Made by a program: the position numbers and the translations under genes
The notes under the pieces: generated by a model
Databases searched by the model: none
What the model was told of the DNA's origin: nothing
The model's input: only the letters and a program-made list of their open reading frames with translations
Shown here: positions 32,645-41,410 of the stretch, piece after piece
Layout of the letters: each line of letters starts with the position of its first letter
Numbering within the stretch: position 1 is the stretch's first letter
NCBI GenBank assembly: GCA_017634555.1
Contig: JAGBNF010000025.1
Coordinates: forward strand, 1-42,882
Direction: 5' to 3'
DNA length: 42,882 bases
Source: Eubacterium sp.
GTDB taxonomy: Bacteria > Bacillota > Clostridia > Lachnospirales > Lachnospiraceae

Positions 32645-32711
32645 ACTTGAGGCTCTGACATAGCCGTTTATACATCTATAACTTTCATGTAATTCGAAAG
32701 GACTTGCAATT

Positions 32712-34169
32712 ATGGACACAATTTTCTTAGCAGCTCTGATCATCTATCTTTCTCTTTTTATCATCCTTGGTATCATGGATGTAAAAAAGGTAAAAAACTT
32801 TTCAGATTTTGTAGTAGCCGGAAGATCACACGGTACCGTAAGTGTTACCATGACTCTCTTCGCAACCATAATCGGTGCATCCACCACTATAGGTATCTGT
32901 GATACTGTATATTCCATCGGATTTCCGGGAATATGGTGGCTGATGTTCGGCGCCGTAGGTCTGATCCTTCAGTCCTTTCTTCTTTCTGAAAAGGTTCGCG
33001 GTATCGGTGCAGTTACACTTCCGGATCTTGCGAGAAAAACCGTCGGCCCTGCAGCCGAAATGCTCCTCGCACTTATAATCGTAATATCCTGGGTCGGAGT
33101 CATCGCCGGTCAGCTGGTAGCAATGAAAAATCTCATTTCACTTGCTGTAGGAAATGACAGTACCCTTATCAGTATTATCGTTTCAGTGATCATCCTGCTC
33201 TATACACTGACAGGAGGTCAGCGTTCCGTAGTCCGTACGGATAAGATTCAGTTCCTAGTAATCATCGCGGGCATCGTGATCTCAATGATCTTCCTCTACA
33301 CAGTAAAGGGCGATGCAAACGCTGAAATATTCTCAAATATCGAATTACTCAACAAGGACTATACTCCGGTAAACCTCTTCACACAGCTTTTCGTTATCGG
33401 TGGAGTATACTTCATAGGTCCCGATATAATGTCCCGAAACTTCATATCCAAGGACAAAAGAACAGCCCGTATATCTGCACTTGCAGGTGGAATCTTCCTT
33501 ATCATCTTCTCGATCATCATCACTATGATCGGTATGTGGATCAAGGTAAATGTACCGGCCGATCAGCTTTCAGGCAGTGCTCTTTTCTATATAAGAAATG
33601 TAGTCCCGAGGCCCCTCAGCATTCTTTTGATCCTCGGACTTTTGTCGGCCATTCTTTCTTCCACCGACACATGTCTTATAAATGCATCAAGTATCTTCAC
33701 AAAGGATATCCTGAAAAAAGAGAATGTCGGACTTGTCAGAGTAACGACTCTCGTGATCGGAATCCTTGCCGCACTGCTTGCCTTCGGCGGAAGAAGCGAT
33801 ATCATGAGTCTTCTCACAGGTGCTTATTCCATATATACACCGGGTGTTATCTTCCCGCTTACTGTTGCCATCTTCTGCCATAACAGAAGACATCTGCATA
33901 AAGAGATCTGGCTTATAGGAGTTATCCTCGGAGGTATGTTCGGAATCACATCCACATATCTGATCAAGATTCCTGCAGTTGCTGAATTCTTCGGAAAGTC
34001 GGCATCTTACCTTTCCCTTATGGGTATGGGAGTATCTCTTGTAATTTCCTTACTCTCCATCCGTGGGAAAATATCTGACGCAGAAGATGAAACATCCAAC
34101 GATACAGAAGATGAAATATCCGACGATACAGAAGCCGACACATCAACTGACTCATCGGAGGCGAAATAA
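32712..34169 (+). CDS. Sodium:solute symporter (SSS family), probable biotin-precursor or vitamin transporter
   Basis: This 485-residue membrane protein has about 12-13 helices. Family features include 'FSDFVVAGRSHGTVSVTMTL' (about 30-49, the helix 1 region where the sodium site forms), 'FATIIGASTTIGICDTVYS' and 'LSAILSSTDTCLINASSIF' (about 310-328). The C-terminus has a long acidic tail (about 455-485) with a repeated 'DTED/EIS.DTE' pattern. SSS members carry sugars, amino acids, pantothenate and similar compounds. Its stop codon is 2 bases before bioB, so a role in taking up dethiobiotin or another biotin-pathway precursor is a reasonable inference, but the substrate is not readable from sequence. 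Confidence 0.85.
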   Translation: MDTIFLAALIIYLSLFIILGIMDVKKVKNFSDFVVAGRSHGTVSVTMTLFATIIGASTTIGICDTVYSIGFPGIWWLMFGAVGLILQSFLLSEKVRGIGAVTLPDLARKTVGPAAEMLLALIIVISWVGVIAGQLVAMKNLISLAVGNDSTLISIIVSVIILLYTLTGGQRSVVRTDKIQFLVIIAGIVISMIFLYTVKGDANAEIFSNIELLNKDYTPVNLFTQLFVIGGVYFIGPDIMSRNFISKDKRTARISALAGGIFLIIFSIIITMIGMWIKVNVPADQLSGSALFYIRNVVPRPLSILLILGLLSAILSSTDTCLINASSIFTKDILKKENVGLVRVTTLVIGILAALLAFGGRSDIMSLLTGAYSIYTPGVIFPLTVAIFCHNRRHLHKEIWLIGVILGGMFGITSTYLIKIPAVAEFFGKSASYLSLMGMGVSLVISLLSIRGKISDAEDETSNDTEDEISDDTEADTSTDSSEAK

Positions 34170-34171
34170 AG

Positions 34172-35128
34172 ATGAACATCAAAAATCTCACCACAGAAAT
34201 AATAAACGGCAGACGTCTCACCACAGAGGACGATACAGATTTTCTGAAGGCCGTTCCTCTTGATGAACTGTCGGTTGAAGCCGACAGATTAAGAGCACAT
34301 TTCTCAGGAAATGCCGTAGATCTTTGCTCTATAATTTCCGGTAAGAGCGGAAAATGTACCGAAGACTGTAAATACTGCGCACAGTCGGCCTTCAATCATA
34401 CCGGCTGCGATGTATATGATCTTCTTGATTACGATACCATTTACGAAAAAGCCTTATCAGATATGAACGAAGGCGTAAAACGATTTGCCATAGTCAATTC
34501 CGGATGGGGTCCGACGGATGAGGAATTCGATAAGCTTATAGATATCTATACACGACTTAACAAGGAGCTTTCCATATCCCTCTGTGCATCTCTCGGATTT
34601 CTCAGTACCGAACAGTTTAAACGACTTTATGATGCAGGCGTACGTCGCTATCATAATAACATCGAAACCTCACGGAGGTTCTTTCCGGAAATATGTACTA
34701 CCCATCTTTTTGAGGATAAGCTCGAGAATATCAGACGTGCTCAGAGTGTCGGACTTACAGTCTGTTCAGGCGGAATCATAGGCATGGGTGAAACAATGGA
34801 TGACCGTATAGATATGGCATTCACCCTTTCATCACTGGGAATAAAATCCATACCGATAAATACTCTTATTCCGATTCCGAATACACCTCTCGAAAAGCTT
34901 CCTCTCCTCACAGAAGAGGAAATCCTGAGAACCGTTGCAATATTCAGATTTATAAATCCTGAAGCTGACATACGCCTTGCCGCAGGCAGACGCCTGATAT
35001 CCGGTAACGGCGAAGCAGCATATAAAAGTGGAGCCAGCGCAGCAATCACCGGAAATATGCTTACAACAACAGGCTCCACAATAAAGAACGATATTGAATT
35101 ATTAACGAAGCTCAAAAGACTGGCATGA
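34172..35128 (+). CDS. bioB: Biotin synthase
   Basis: This radical SAM enzyme inserts sulfur into dethiobiotin to make biotin. The 318-residue protein carries the cluster motif 'CTEDCKYC' (Cys62, Cys66, Cys69). Cys138 ('SISLCASLG') and Cys198 ('LTVCSGGIIGMGE') match the auxiliary-cluster cysteines Cys128 and Cys188 of the E. coli enzyme, and the arginine is in 'RLAAGRRL'. The position of E. coli Cys97 appears to be Ala106 ('KRFAIVNSGWG'), while extra cysteines stand at 52, 79 and 175. Anaerobes have an alternative BioB class with a different auxiliary cluster, and this protein probably belongs there. GGAGG overlaps the symporter's end. No bioA, bioD or bioF is present in this window, so the cell may salvage dethiobiotin. 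Confidence 0.92.
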   Translation: MNIKNLTTEIINGRRLTTEDDTDFLKAVPLDELSVEADRLRAHFSGNAVDLCSIISGKSGKCTEDCKYCAQSAFNHTGCDVYDLLDYDTIYEKALSDMNEGVKRFAIVNSGWGPTDEEFDKLIDIYTRLNKELSISLCASLGFLSTEQFKRLYDAGVRRYHNNIETSRRFFPEICTTHLFEDKLENIRRAQSVGLTVCSGGIIGMGETMDDRIDMAFTLSSLGIKSIPINTLIPIPNTPLEKLPLLTEEEILRTVAIFRFINPEADIRLAAGRRLISGNGEAAYKSGASAAITGNMLTTTGSTIKNDIELLTKLKRLA

Positions 35129-35131
35129 CCG

Positions 35132-35833
35132 CTATAACTGAAGAATTCCTTCGATCACCTTTGCGATCATCCTGTTCTTCTGCATGTTCTTCATTTTAAT
35201 TCCGATTCCGACTATATAACAGGATACATCTCCTGTCTCAAGGTCTGCTATGTATTCCGTAAGGATTCCGCAGACCTTCTTTTTGTTTATGTATATGCGA
35301 TTCGTGGATTTATCCAGCTCAGCCTTATGGCCGGACTGCTTTTCGATAACTTCGGCAACCTTCTTTCCGATAGCCGACGCCTTAAGCTTCTTATTACTGT
35401 GCTTCTCCGGCGTGATGATGATACTTATATATATACCGCCCTCAGGAGATTCATAATGTTCACTGCTGTGACCCACACCCTCGGTCTGGCGTCTCGCAAT
35501 GATTATATTCCTGTCATCCTCCCCCGTAATCAGGCTCAGCTTCGCAGCCTTATTTGTTGAAGCCAGCTCATCATATATAACTATCCTGTCAGCAAGTGAC
35601 TTGTTCTTAAGAAATGTACCGATTGCCTGTACGGATATAACATCCGACTCGGAGCTGAGACAGTAGCCCTTATTCGTCACCGACTCAATATCATAGCCTG
35701 ACTTCTTAAGTTCATTGACCGCCTTCCAAACGGCGTTCCTTGAAACCCCTGCCTCCGAAATGATATCGCGGCTGGAAACATAGCTTCCTCTGTTCTTTTC
35801 AAGTATGGAAAGGACTACATCTTTTGTCGACAA
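35132..35833 (-). CDS. BirA-like repressor with destroyed biotin-ligase motifs and no C-terminal domain
   Basis: The 233-residue protein begins with a winged helix-turn-helix typical of BirA ('GSYVSSRDIISEAGVSRNAV', about 16-35, and 'GYDIESVTNKGYCLS'), followed by a shortened ligase-like domain with 'YDELASTNKAA' (about 87-97). The biotinyl-AMP loop G-R-G-R-x-G-R reads 'QTEGVGHSSEHYESPEGG' (116-133). The K-W-P-N-D motif reads KSTNR (175-179). The C-terminal SH3-like domain of about 50 residues is missing; the protein ends soon after 'IVGIGIKMKN'. It is thus unlikely to biotinylate proteins and probably acts as a biotin- or corepressor-sensing regulator. It ends 3 bases from bioB, tail to tail. 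I favour a TTG start at 35831-35833 (AGAGGTGA just upstream); a GTG at 35842 would overlap the VWA gene stop. Confidence 0.75.
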   Translation of the reverse strand: MSTKDVVLSILEKNRGSYVSSRDIISEAGVSRNAVWKAVNELKKSGYDIESVTNKGYCLSSESDVISVQAIGTFLKNKSLADRIVIYDELASTNKAAKLSLITGEDDRNIIIARRQTEGVGHSSEHYESPEGGIYISIIITPEKHSNKKLKASAIGKKVAEVIEKQSGHKAELDKSTNRIYINKKKVCGILTEYIADLETGDVSCYIVGIGIKMKNMQKNRMIAKVIEGILQL

Positions 35834-35838
35834 CCCTA

Positions 35839-38800
35839 TCACCTCTTAAAATCGTTTCTGTCCTGCTTTTTCTGAAGAAGCAGTGATGTATCCAGCATAT
35901 TTGCCTCAGGCTGCTTTTTCGCCTGCTTCTTTTGCTGTTTTGCTGCCTTCTTTGCAGCCTTCTTCACCTGCTTCGGATCCATAGCCGCCGATCTGCCCTG
36001 CATAGCATTCATGCCGTTCGGTGCGAAGCCTCCCTGCGGTACATTCATACCGTTTGGTGCTAAGCCTCCCTGTGGTACATTCATACCGTTCGGTACGAAG
36101 CCTCCCTGTGGTGCGTTCATACCGTTCGGTGCGAAGCCTCCCTGTGGTGCGTTCATACCACCGGTTGAAACGCCCTGCGATGTTCCTGCCGAAGGAGTAT
36201 TAACCGCTCCCGCTGCCATGCCTCTTCCTACCGCAGCAGCTGAAGGTGCTCCCACATTTCCTGCCTTCCTTCTGCCAAGCTTCGGCATAGTGAAGTTAAA
36301 TCTTCTGATAACTATATCGACAAGCAGGATGAAGAGCGACAGCATTATAAGCAGCGATGTAATATCGCGCTTTCCGTTCTTCTTGATCCTTACCTTCTCA
36401 AACAGCTTATCGTTTACGGTAAGTATCTTACCGTTTTCAGTGATATATCTGATATATCTTTCATTCGAAAGGTGTCTGTATTCATCAGAGAAATGTACCG
36501 TTGCGATGGCATTCTGCGAAGCAACTATATCTTCTCCGTTCTTACGCCTTACATTTATGTTGTAGATTCCCATCTCCGACGGAATGGCCTCGGCCGAGTA
36601 ATGGCCCGGACTGTCTGCCGTGAAGCTTATCTTCTCCGTTTCTCCCGAAGGTGATGTGATGACACCCTCTATCTCTGTATCCTCGCCGAACTCACCGGCT
36701 GAATAGTTGATAACGAGTCTCTCACCTGACTTTTCAACACGTACATCATCTCCCGAGCTGCTGACCTGATTGCATGCATAGTCGAGAATCCTTCTCCACA
36801 TCTGGGCATAATCGGTCATACCCGCAAAGCCTTCATTCCAGGTTCCGGATGCAGTAGTCGTCCACGCAACTGCCTTACCGAGACCATACTGCCAGCATAC
36901 AAGTATAGGATCTTCCTCGTTGCTGCTCATTACTTCTATAGCATTCGGCTTTGCCGTACATGCAACATACTGAGTGATGATCGGTGCACCGTTTGCATAA
37001 AGTCCCTTTACCAGCTCGTTGCTCTGTCTCATTGCCAGAGTAAACTCACCCTTCTTGAAATATGCGGTTCCCGACATGTAAACCTCTTCCGCAAAGATTC
37101 TCGGAACCTCAGATGCCGATGCCGAGAAGTAATATCTTCCACCGCACTGTCTTGCAAGGGATTCAAGCAGCATAACATCCGAATCCGAACCTACCGCAAC
37201 TGTGGAAAGAGTAATATTATTATCATTACATTTCTGAATTATCTCCTGGAAATTCTGAGTCTCACCTTCACCATCGGTAAGCAGCAGTATATGCTTAATA
37301 CCGGCATCTACCGGAATCAGCTTATCTACGGCATCATTGAGAGGTGGAGATATTACGGTACCTCCTCCCGAAGGTGTACTAAGTACTGCCTTCTTTGCGG
37401 ATTCCTTTACATCCTCAACCTTTCCAATTTCCTGACGCCATACAAAATCATCATCAAAGGTTACCACTCCGACATAATCATTCGGAGTCAGGTTATCTAT
37501 AGCTTCAATCGTAGCAGCAAGTGCAATGGCAAGCTTGGTTCTTCCGTCATCCTGACCGGTAAGCGTATTATACTCAACAGGTGATGACATGGAACCCGAA
37601 TTATCTATTACCATTACCATGGCCATAGACGGTGCTTCATTTAAGCCCCTCGGTATCATGCTTACAGGAAGCACTTCCTCAAGCGGTGTATCACGGTATC
37701 CGCCCGGACCAAAGCTGGAGTCTCCTCCCGCAACGATAAGTCCGCCGCCGTATTCCTTAACATAGTCCTCTACATTATTCAGGAAGCCTTCAGGTATATC
37801 AGGCTTATAGCAGTTATCAAGTATGATGGTCTTATAAACCAGCATCTCCTCAAGAGACTGCGGTGCATTTAAGACCGAAACCGTCGTAACATCCTGATTG
37901 ATGGTACGCATTATATCCTCAAGGCCTTCACTGTCATGTGTAAGTCCCGACAGGATAAGGATCTTCGGAGCCATAACTACAGAAGATGCCTGACTGTATA
38001 CATCATTCTCTCCGATCTGGTCTCCCTCAGCCTGAACTATGATATCATTTTCCTCTATAGGCTTATCGCCTGCAACCATAGTAAAAAGATATGTGTTGTT
38101 GCCCGGCTTGAGATGGACACTGTTTGCTGCCTTTTCCTCTCCGTCCTGTCTTACTCTTACAACAGCATCGGTCTCATAATTTGAATAAACATTTACTACC
38201 AGACTGTACTTATCTCCCGGATAAAGCTTGTCCGGCATTTCTGCAGAGGAAACATAGCAGTCATTCTTTTCTTCTGATTCGAAGATTACACTGTCAAGCT
38301 CAATACCTGTAGCATTCAAAAGCTCACCGGTTTTTCCAATATTGCCCAGTGTTTCCTGTCCGTCGGTAAGGATAACAATTCTTCCCGAATATGAATCAGG
38401 TATCATAGCCGCTGCATTTCTTACAGCAGATTCTATATCCGTGGCCGTTCCGTCAGGCTCAGTTCCAAAGCCCATGAAGGATACGTTGTCCGTAAGGAAC
38501 TGATCTGACAGGCTGTTTCTACCGAAGGTTAGGATAGCATACTCATTATTCGGCGGAATGGTCTTCAGCTTATCGTTGATATACTTCTCCATCTCAGCCA
38601 CATTTTCAGATGAGCTGTCGGACATATCCACAACGAAGATCGTTGCTGTCATCTTCCTTCTTCCCGGAAGTCTGATACCGATAAGTGCCAGCAGTATCAG
38701 AAGTGCCAACAGTCCGCGGACTACCGCTGCCGGTCTTGTAAAACGTCTGTTCTGTCTGATATATAAGAACCAGTCGAGGATGAGCAGCAGAAGCGCGATA

Positions 38801-40527
38801 AAAAGAAGCACCCTTCTGAGACTGCTCATGCTTACGCTGCTCTTCTCAACTACACCTTCAACATTATTTGCTACGGCTCTTCCGTCACTCTCACCCTGTG
38901 GGAATCTGACAGAGATATAATCTGTTCTTCCCTCTGAACTGCACTCGATAATTCCTGTGTACGGTACCTCAGACTTTCTCGAAAGCAGTGTGTCCTTACC
39001 CTCTGGAAGATAGGTTATCTTTGCATCATCACCGATTGTCGGACTTACCGAAATTTCCTCACCTGCGATTACATAAGGACTTCCTACAAGACTCTGATCT
39101 GACAGGAAATCAACTGCATTCGCCATAAAGATAGGGAACTCAGCCATAAGCGGGAATTCCGTGTTTCTGATATCAAAACCGACGACTATTACTCTTCTGT
39201 TGTTATTGATGCCGTAATAGCCCACCGTCTTTCCATCGATAGACATAAATTCTGTTGCCCATGACGGAAGTGTATAGAAGCTCACATTTCCGGCACCAAA
39301 GGTAAAGTCTGCCAGACCACCGATCAGTGCACCGCCGGACACTTTAACGTATCCGCCCTCAATAGTACCTGCCGCATCCACGGTATCATTTACCAGCATA
39401 TAATTCATGCCCTGCAGATCTTCCGCAGTATAATTTCCGCCGTCACAGATAACTATGCCCTTCTCGGCATTCTCAAGCTCATTTACATCGGTGACCTTGA
39501 TGATATCCTGACCCGATGCAGCCTTATAGGCCTTCTCGATATATGTGTTGCCTCTGCCGACAAGATATGCCGGAAGGCTTGTCTTCATGTTAAGAACCGC
39601 ATAGGAAATGTTATCCTCCGCGATACTGTCTGCCGCTATTCCGCTCAGCTCGGCTCTGATATATCCGCCCTCTGCCTTTACGCCTCTAACGATAACTGTC
39701 CTTCCGGAATCCGGCTCCAGTGTAACCGAACGTACCGTAAGAAGATTATCCTTAGCGTCGTAGAATGATACGTCGGCAGTCACCTGCTCATCTCCGTAGA
39801 AATGTACGTCTGCCGCAACATCATAGAGTCCGCCATCCGCCTCCGCTGCCGTTACCGAAACAAGCGCTGCATTCTCTACAGGATTTCCTATGATCCTGAC
39901 CTCTGCCCCAAGTTCTCTTGTCAGCTCTGCGATATCAGCCGCTCCGGCCGCATCGGTATAGATGATTATCTTCTCAGCCTCAAGAGCTTCGATAGCTGCT
40001 CTCGCTGACTTTATCGAACCCTCGGTATCGGTACATTTTATATTTGAAATAGCCTTCTTATTCTGAAGCTTATCTGTTGAATTCGTTACTACGAGTGTGG
40101 TCGTATCACTGCAGGTCATGACAGAAAGAACTCCATCAGAAGAAGCCGCATAGTCTGTCATTTCAGCCACAGCGGTATCAAATCTCGTCCTCTTATCGCT
40201 CTTGTCCGATGTCATCTCGTGCTTCATACTTCCCGAAGTATCAAGTACGATCAGAGTCTTAACCTTATTCTTTCCGAATCCTGTCCTGATATACGGTGAC
40301 ATCAGACTGAGAATAAGAAGTATCGCGATGATTATCTCGATTATCATCAGGATATTCTTAAGAAGCTTCTTTACGAGACTCATGCTGCTGGAATTGACTT
40401 CAGCATTTCTCCACAGCATAAGTGAGGGAACGATCATCTTCTTTCCCTTCGGACGAAGCATGTATATTATGATTATGATAGGTATGACCGCAAGTCCCAA
40501 AAGCGGCCACATAGAACTAAATGTCAT
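35839..40527 (-). CDS. Giant BatA-type membrane protein with three VWA domains
   Basis: This 1562-residue membrane protein is a head-to-tail fusion of two BatA-like units. Unit one has helices at about 5-23 and 56-78 and a VWA domain with a full MIDAS ('LDTSGSM', 95-101). Unit two has helices at about 571-590 and 602-618 and a VWA-like domain with a weakened MIDAS (DMSDSS, 634-639). A class I glutamine-amidotransferase-like fold follows ('YGGGLIVAGGDSSFGPGGY', about 926-944), then a third VWA ('VIDNSGSM', 973-980). A last helix near 1388-1405 leads to a cytosolic tail with PQGG repeats and a Lys/Ala/Gln-rich end. BatA-type proteins work with MoxR and DUF58 partners at the envelope, and both lie directly upstream. 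Its start overlaps DUF58 by 11 bases; its stop overlaps the alternative birA-like start. Confidence 0.85.
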   Translation of the reverse strand: MTFSSMWPLLGLAVIPIIIIIYMLRPKGKKMIVPSLMLWRNAEVNSSSMSLVKKLLKNILMIIEIIIAILLILSLMSPYIRTGFGKNKVKTLIVLDTSGSMKHEMTSDKSDKRTRFDTAVAEMTDYAASSDGVLSVMTCSDTTTLVVTNSTDKLQNKKAISNIKCTDTEGSIKSARAAIEALEAEKIIIYTDAAGAADIAELTRELGAEVRIIGNPVENAALVSVTAAEADGGLYDVAADVHFYGDEQVTADVSFYDAKDNLLTVRSVTLEPDSGRTVIVRGVKAEGGYIRAELSGIAADSIAEDNISYAVLNMKTSLPAYLVGRGNTYIEKAYKAASGQDIIKVTDVNELENAEKGIVICDGGNYTAEDLQGMNYMLVNDTVDAAGTIEGGYVKVSGGALIGGLADFTFGAGNVSFYTLPSWATEFMSIDGKTVGYYGINNNRRVIVVGFDIRNTEFPLMAEFPIFMANAVDFLSDQSLVGSPYVIAGEEISVSPTIGDDAKITYLPEGKDTLLSRKSEVPYTGIIECSSEGRTDYISVRFPQGESDGRAVANNVEGVVEKSSVSMSSLRRVLLFIALLLLILDWFLYIRQNRRFTRPAAVVRGLLALLILLALIGIRLPGRRKMTATIFVVDMSDSSSENVAEMEKYINDKLKTIPPNNEYAILTFGRNSLSDQFLTDNVSFMGFGTEPDGTATDIESAVRNAAAMIPDSYSGRIVILTDGQETLGNIGKTGELLNATGIELDSVIFESEEKNDCYVSSAEMPDKLYPGDKYSLVVNVYSNYETDAVVRVRQDGEEKAANSVHLKPGNNTYLFTMVAGDKPIEENDIIVQAEGDQIGENDVYSQASSVVMAPKILILSGLTHDSEGLEDIMRTINQDVTTVSVLNAPQSLEEMLVYKTIILDNCYKPDIPEGFLNNVEDYVKEYGGGLIVAGGDSSFGPGGYRDTPLEEVLPVSMIPRGLNEAPSMAMVMVIDNSGSMSSPVEYNTLTGQDDGRTKLAIALAATIEAIDNLTPNDYVGVVTFDDDFVWRQEIGKVEDVKESAKKAVLSTPSGGGTVISPPLNDAVDKLIPVDAGIKHILLLTDGEGETQNFQEIIQKCNDNNITLSTVAVGSDSDVMLLESLARQCGGRYYFSASASEVPRIFAEEVYMSGTAYFKKGEFTLAMRQSNELVKGLYANGAPIITQYVACTAKPNAIEVMSSNEEDPILVCWQYGLGKAVAWTTTASGTWNEGFAGMTDYAQMWRRILDYACNQVSSSGDDVRVEKSGERLVINYSAGEFGEDTEIEGVITSPSGETEKISFTADSPGHYSAEAIPSEMGIYNINVRRKNGEDIVASQNAIATVHFSDEYRHLSNERYIRYITENGKILTVNDKLFEKVRIKKNGKRDITSLLIMLSLFILLVDIVIRRFNFTMPKLGRRKAGNVGAPSAAAVGRGMAAGAVNTPSAGTSQGVSTGGMNAPQGGFAPNGMNAPQGGFVPNGMNVPQGGLAPNGMNVPQGGFAPNGMNAMQGRSAAMDPKQVKKAAKKAAKQQKKQAKKQPEANMLDTSLLLQKKQDRNDFKR
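36004..36162. repeat. 36-bp tandem repeats encoding NGMNAPQGGFAP in the VWA protein tail
   Basis: About four and a half copies of a 36-bp unit encode a 12-residue repeat of the form N-G-M-N-(A/V)-P-Q-G-G-(F/L)-(A/V)-P. The copies differ by a few bases, mostly silent or conservative. The repeat lies after the last helix and so on the cytosolic side, where it could be a flexible or phase-separating linker. Confidence 0.85.
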
Positions 40528-41392
40528 AGAGTCCTCTCATATCCTCAAGCAGTATTCTTCCAAGACCTCTGTCGGTCCTGCATAAATAGTATCCAGCTCC
40601 GGCCTTTTCAGCCTTTCCGGAAAGTTCTTTCTTAAAATCCTTCAGCGCCTGCATATAGCTCTCGACAGTCTCTCTGTCGAAGGTTGCGGTAACCATATCA
40701 TCAACCTTCTCACTGTCATGCATTCTTGCAGCACCTGTCTCATCTATCTCAAGCTCCTCACGTGAAAGAACCTGAAGCAGCACAACGTCATGCCTCAGAT
40801 ATCTCATATACCTGCAGAGCTCAACCTCCTCATCCAGGAATCCCTCATCATAATAATCCGATATGATAAATGTGAGGCCGTGCTTTCCTATAGCAGCTTT
40901 CTTTATGGCATCACCGAGATCGATTTTTCCCTTTATCTCGGAATTTGCAAGGAAAGCCTTAAGTCTCATCATTCCCAGTCTTCCCTTTGGAAGCTTCATG
41001 GTCTTCAGAGGTTCGGCAAGATCCGTCACCGTTACGCTGTCCTTCTGCTTATCGGCAACGAAGCATATAGCCTGTGCAAGTCCCGCCATTATCTCATCCT
41101 TCGGCTGCGAACCGTAATCCATGGATTTGCTGGTATCAAGGAATATGTTGATCACACCTTCACGTTCCTCCATATACTCCTTGATATAAAGCTTGTCCAG
41201 ACGGCCGTAAGCATTCCAGTCAACATATCGCATGTCATCTCCCGGAATGTACTCCCTGTAGCCCGAAAACTCGGTGGATCTGCCCTTGATATTTGACCTT
41301 CTGCCTCCTTCATATTGAGATACGGCTTTGTTTTTAATTGTAAATCTCAGTCTGGTAAGTCCCGCCAGACCTTCCACATTTACAGTTCTCAT
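40517..41392 (-). CDS. DUF58-domain protein
   Basis: This 291-residue cytosolic protein is of the DUF58 family, itself a divergent VWA-like fold. Signature stretches are 'GRSTEFSGYREYIPGDDMRY' (about 38-57), 'DWNAYGRLDKLYIKEYMEE' (about 59-77) and the MIDAS-like 'IFLDTSKSMDYG' (about 83-94). DUF58 genes almost always accompany MoxR ATPases and VWA membrane proteins, as here. It follows MoxR by 18 bases and overlaps the giant VWA gene by 11 bases. Relatives are linked to envelope stress or cofactor and complex assembly; the precise role is unknown. The ribosome binding site (GGGATA) is weak, in line with translational coupling. Confidence 0.9.
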   Translation of the reverse strand: MRTVNVEGLAGLTRLRFTIKNKAVSQYEGGRRSNIKGRSTEFSGYREYIPGDDMRYVDWNAYGRLDKLYIKEYMEEREGVINIFLDTSKSMDYGSQPKDEIMAGLAQAICFVADKQKDSVTVTDLAEPLKTMKLPKGRLGMMRLKAFLANSEIKGKIDLGDAIKKAAIGKHGLTFIISDYYDEGFLDEEVELCRYMRYLRHDVVLLQVLSREELEIDETGAARMHDSEKVDDMVTATFDRETVESYMQALKDFKKELSGKAEKAGAGYYLCRTDRGLGRILLEDMRGLYDI

Positions 41393-41410
41393 CTTTTATC
41401 CCACAAAAAA

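Noticed and set aside
32509-32711. A classical BirA operator upstream of the symporter-bioB operon
   Set aside because: Short TAAC/GTTA pairs exist (for example around 32537-32552), but the spacing does not fit the known 14-16 base inverted-repeat spacing, so I do not claim a site.
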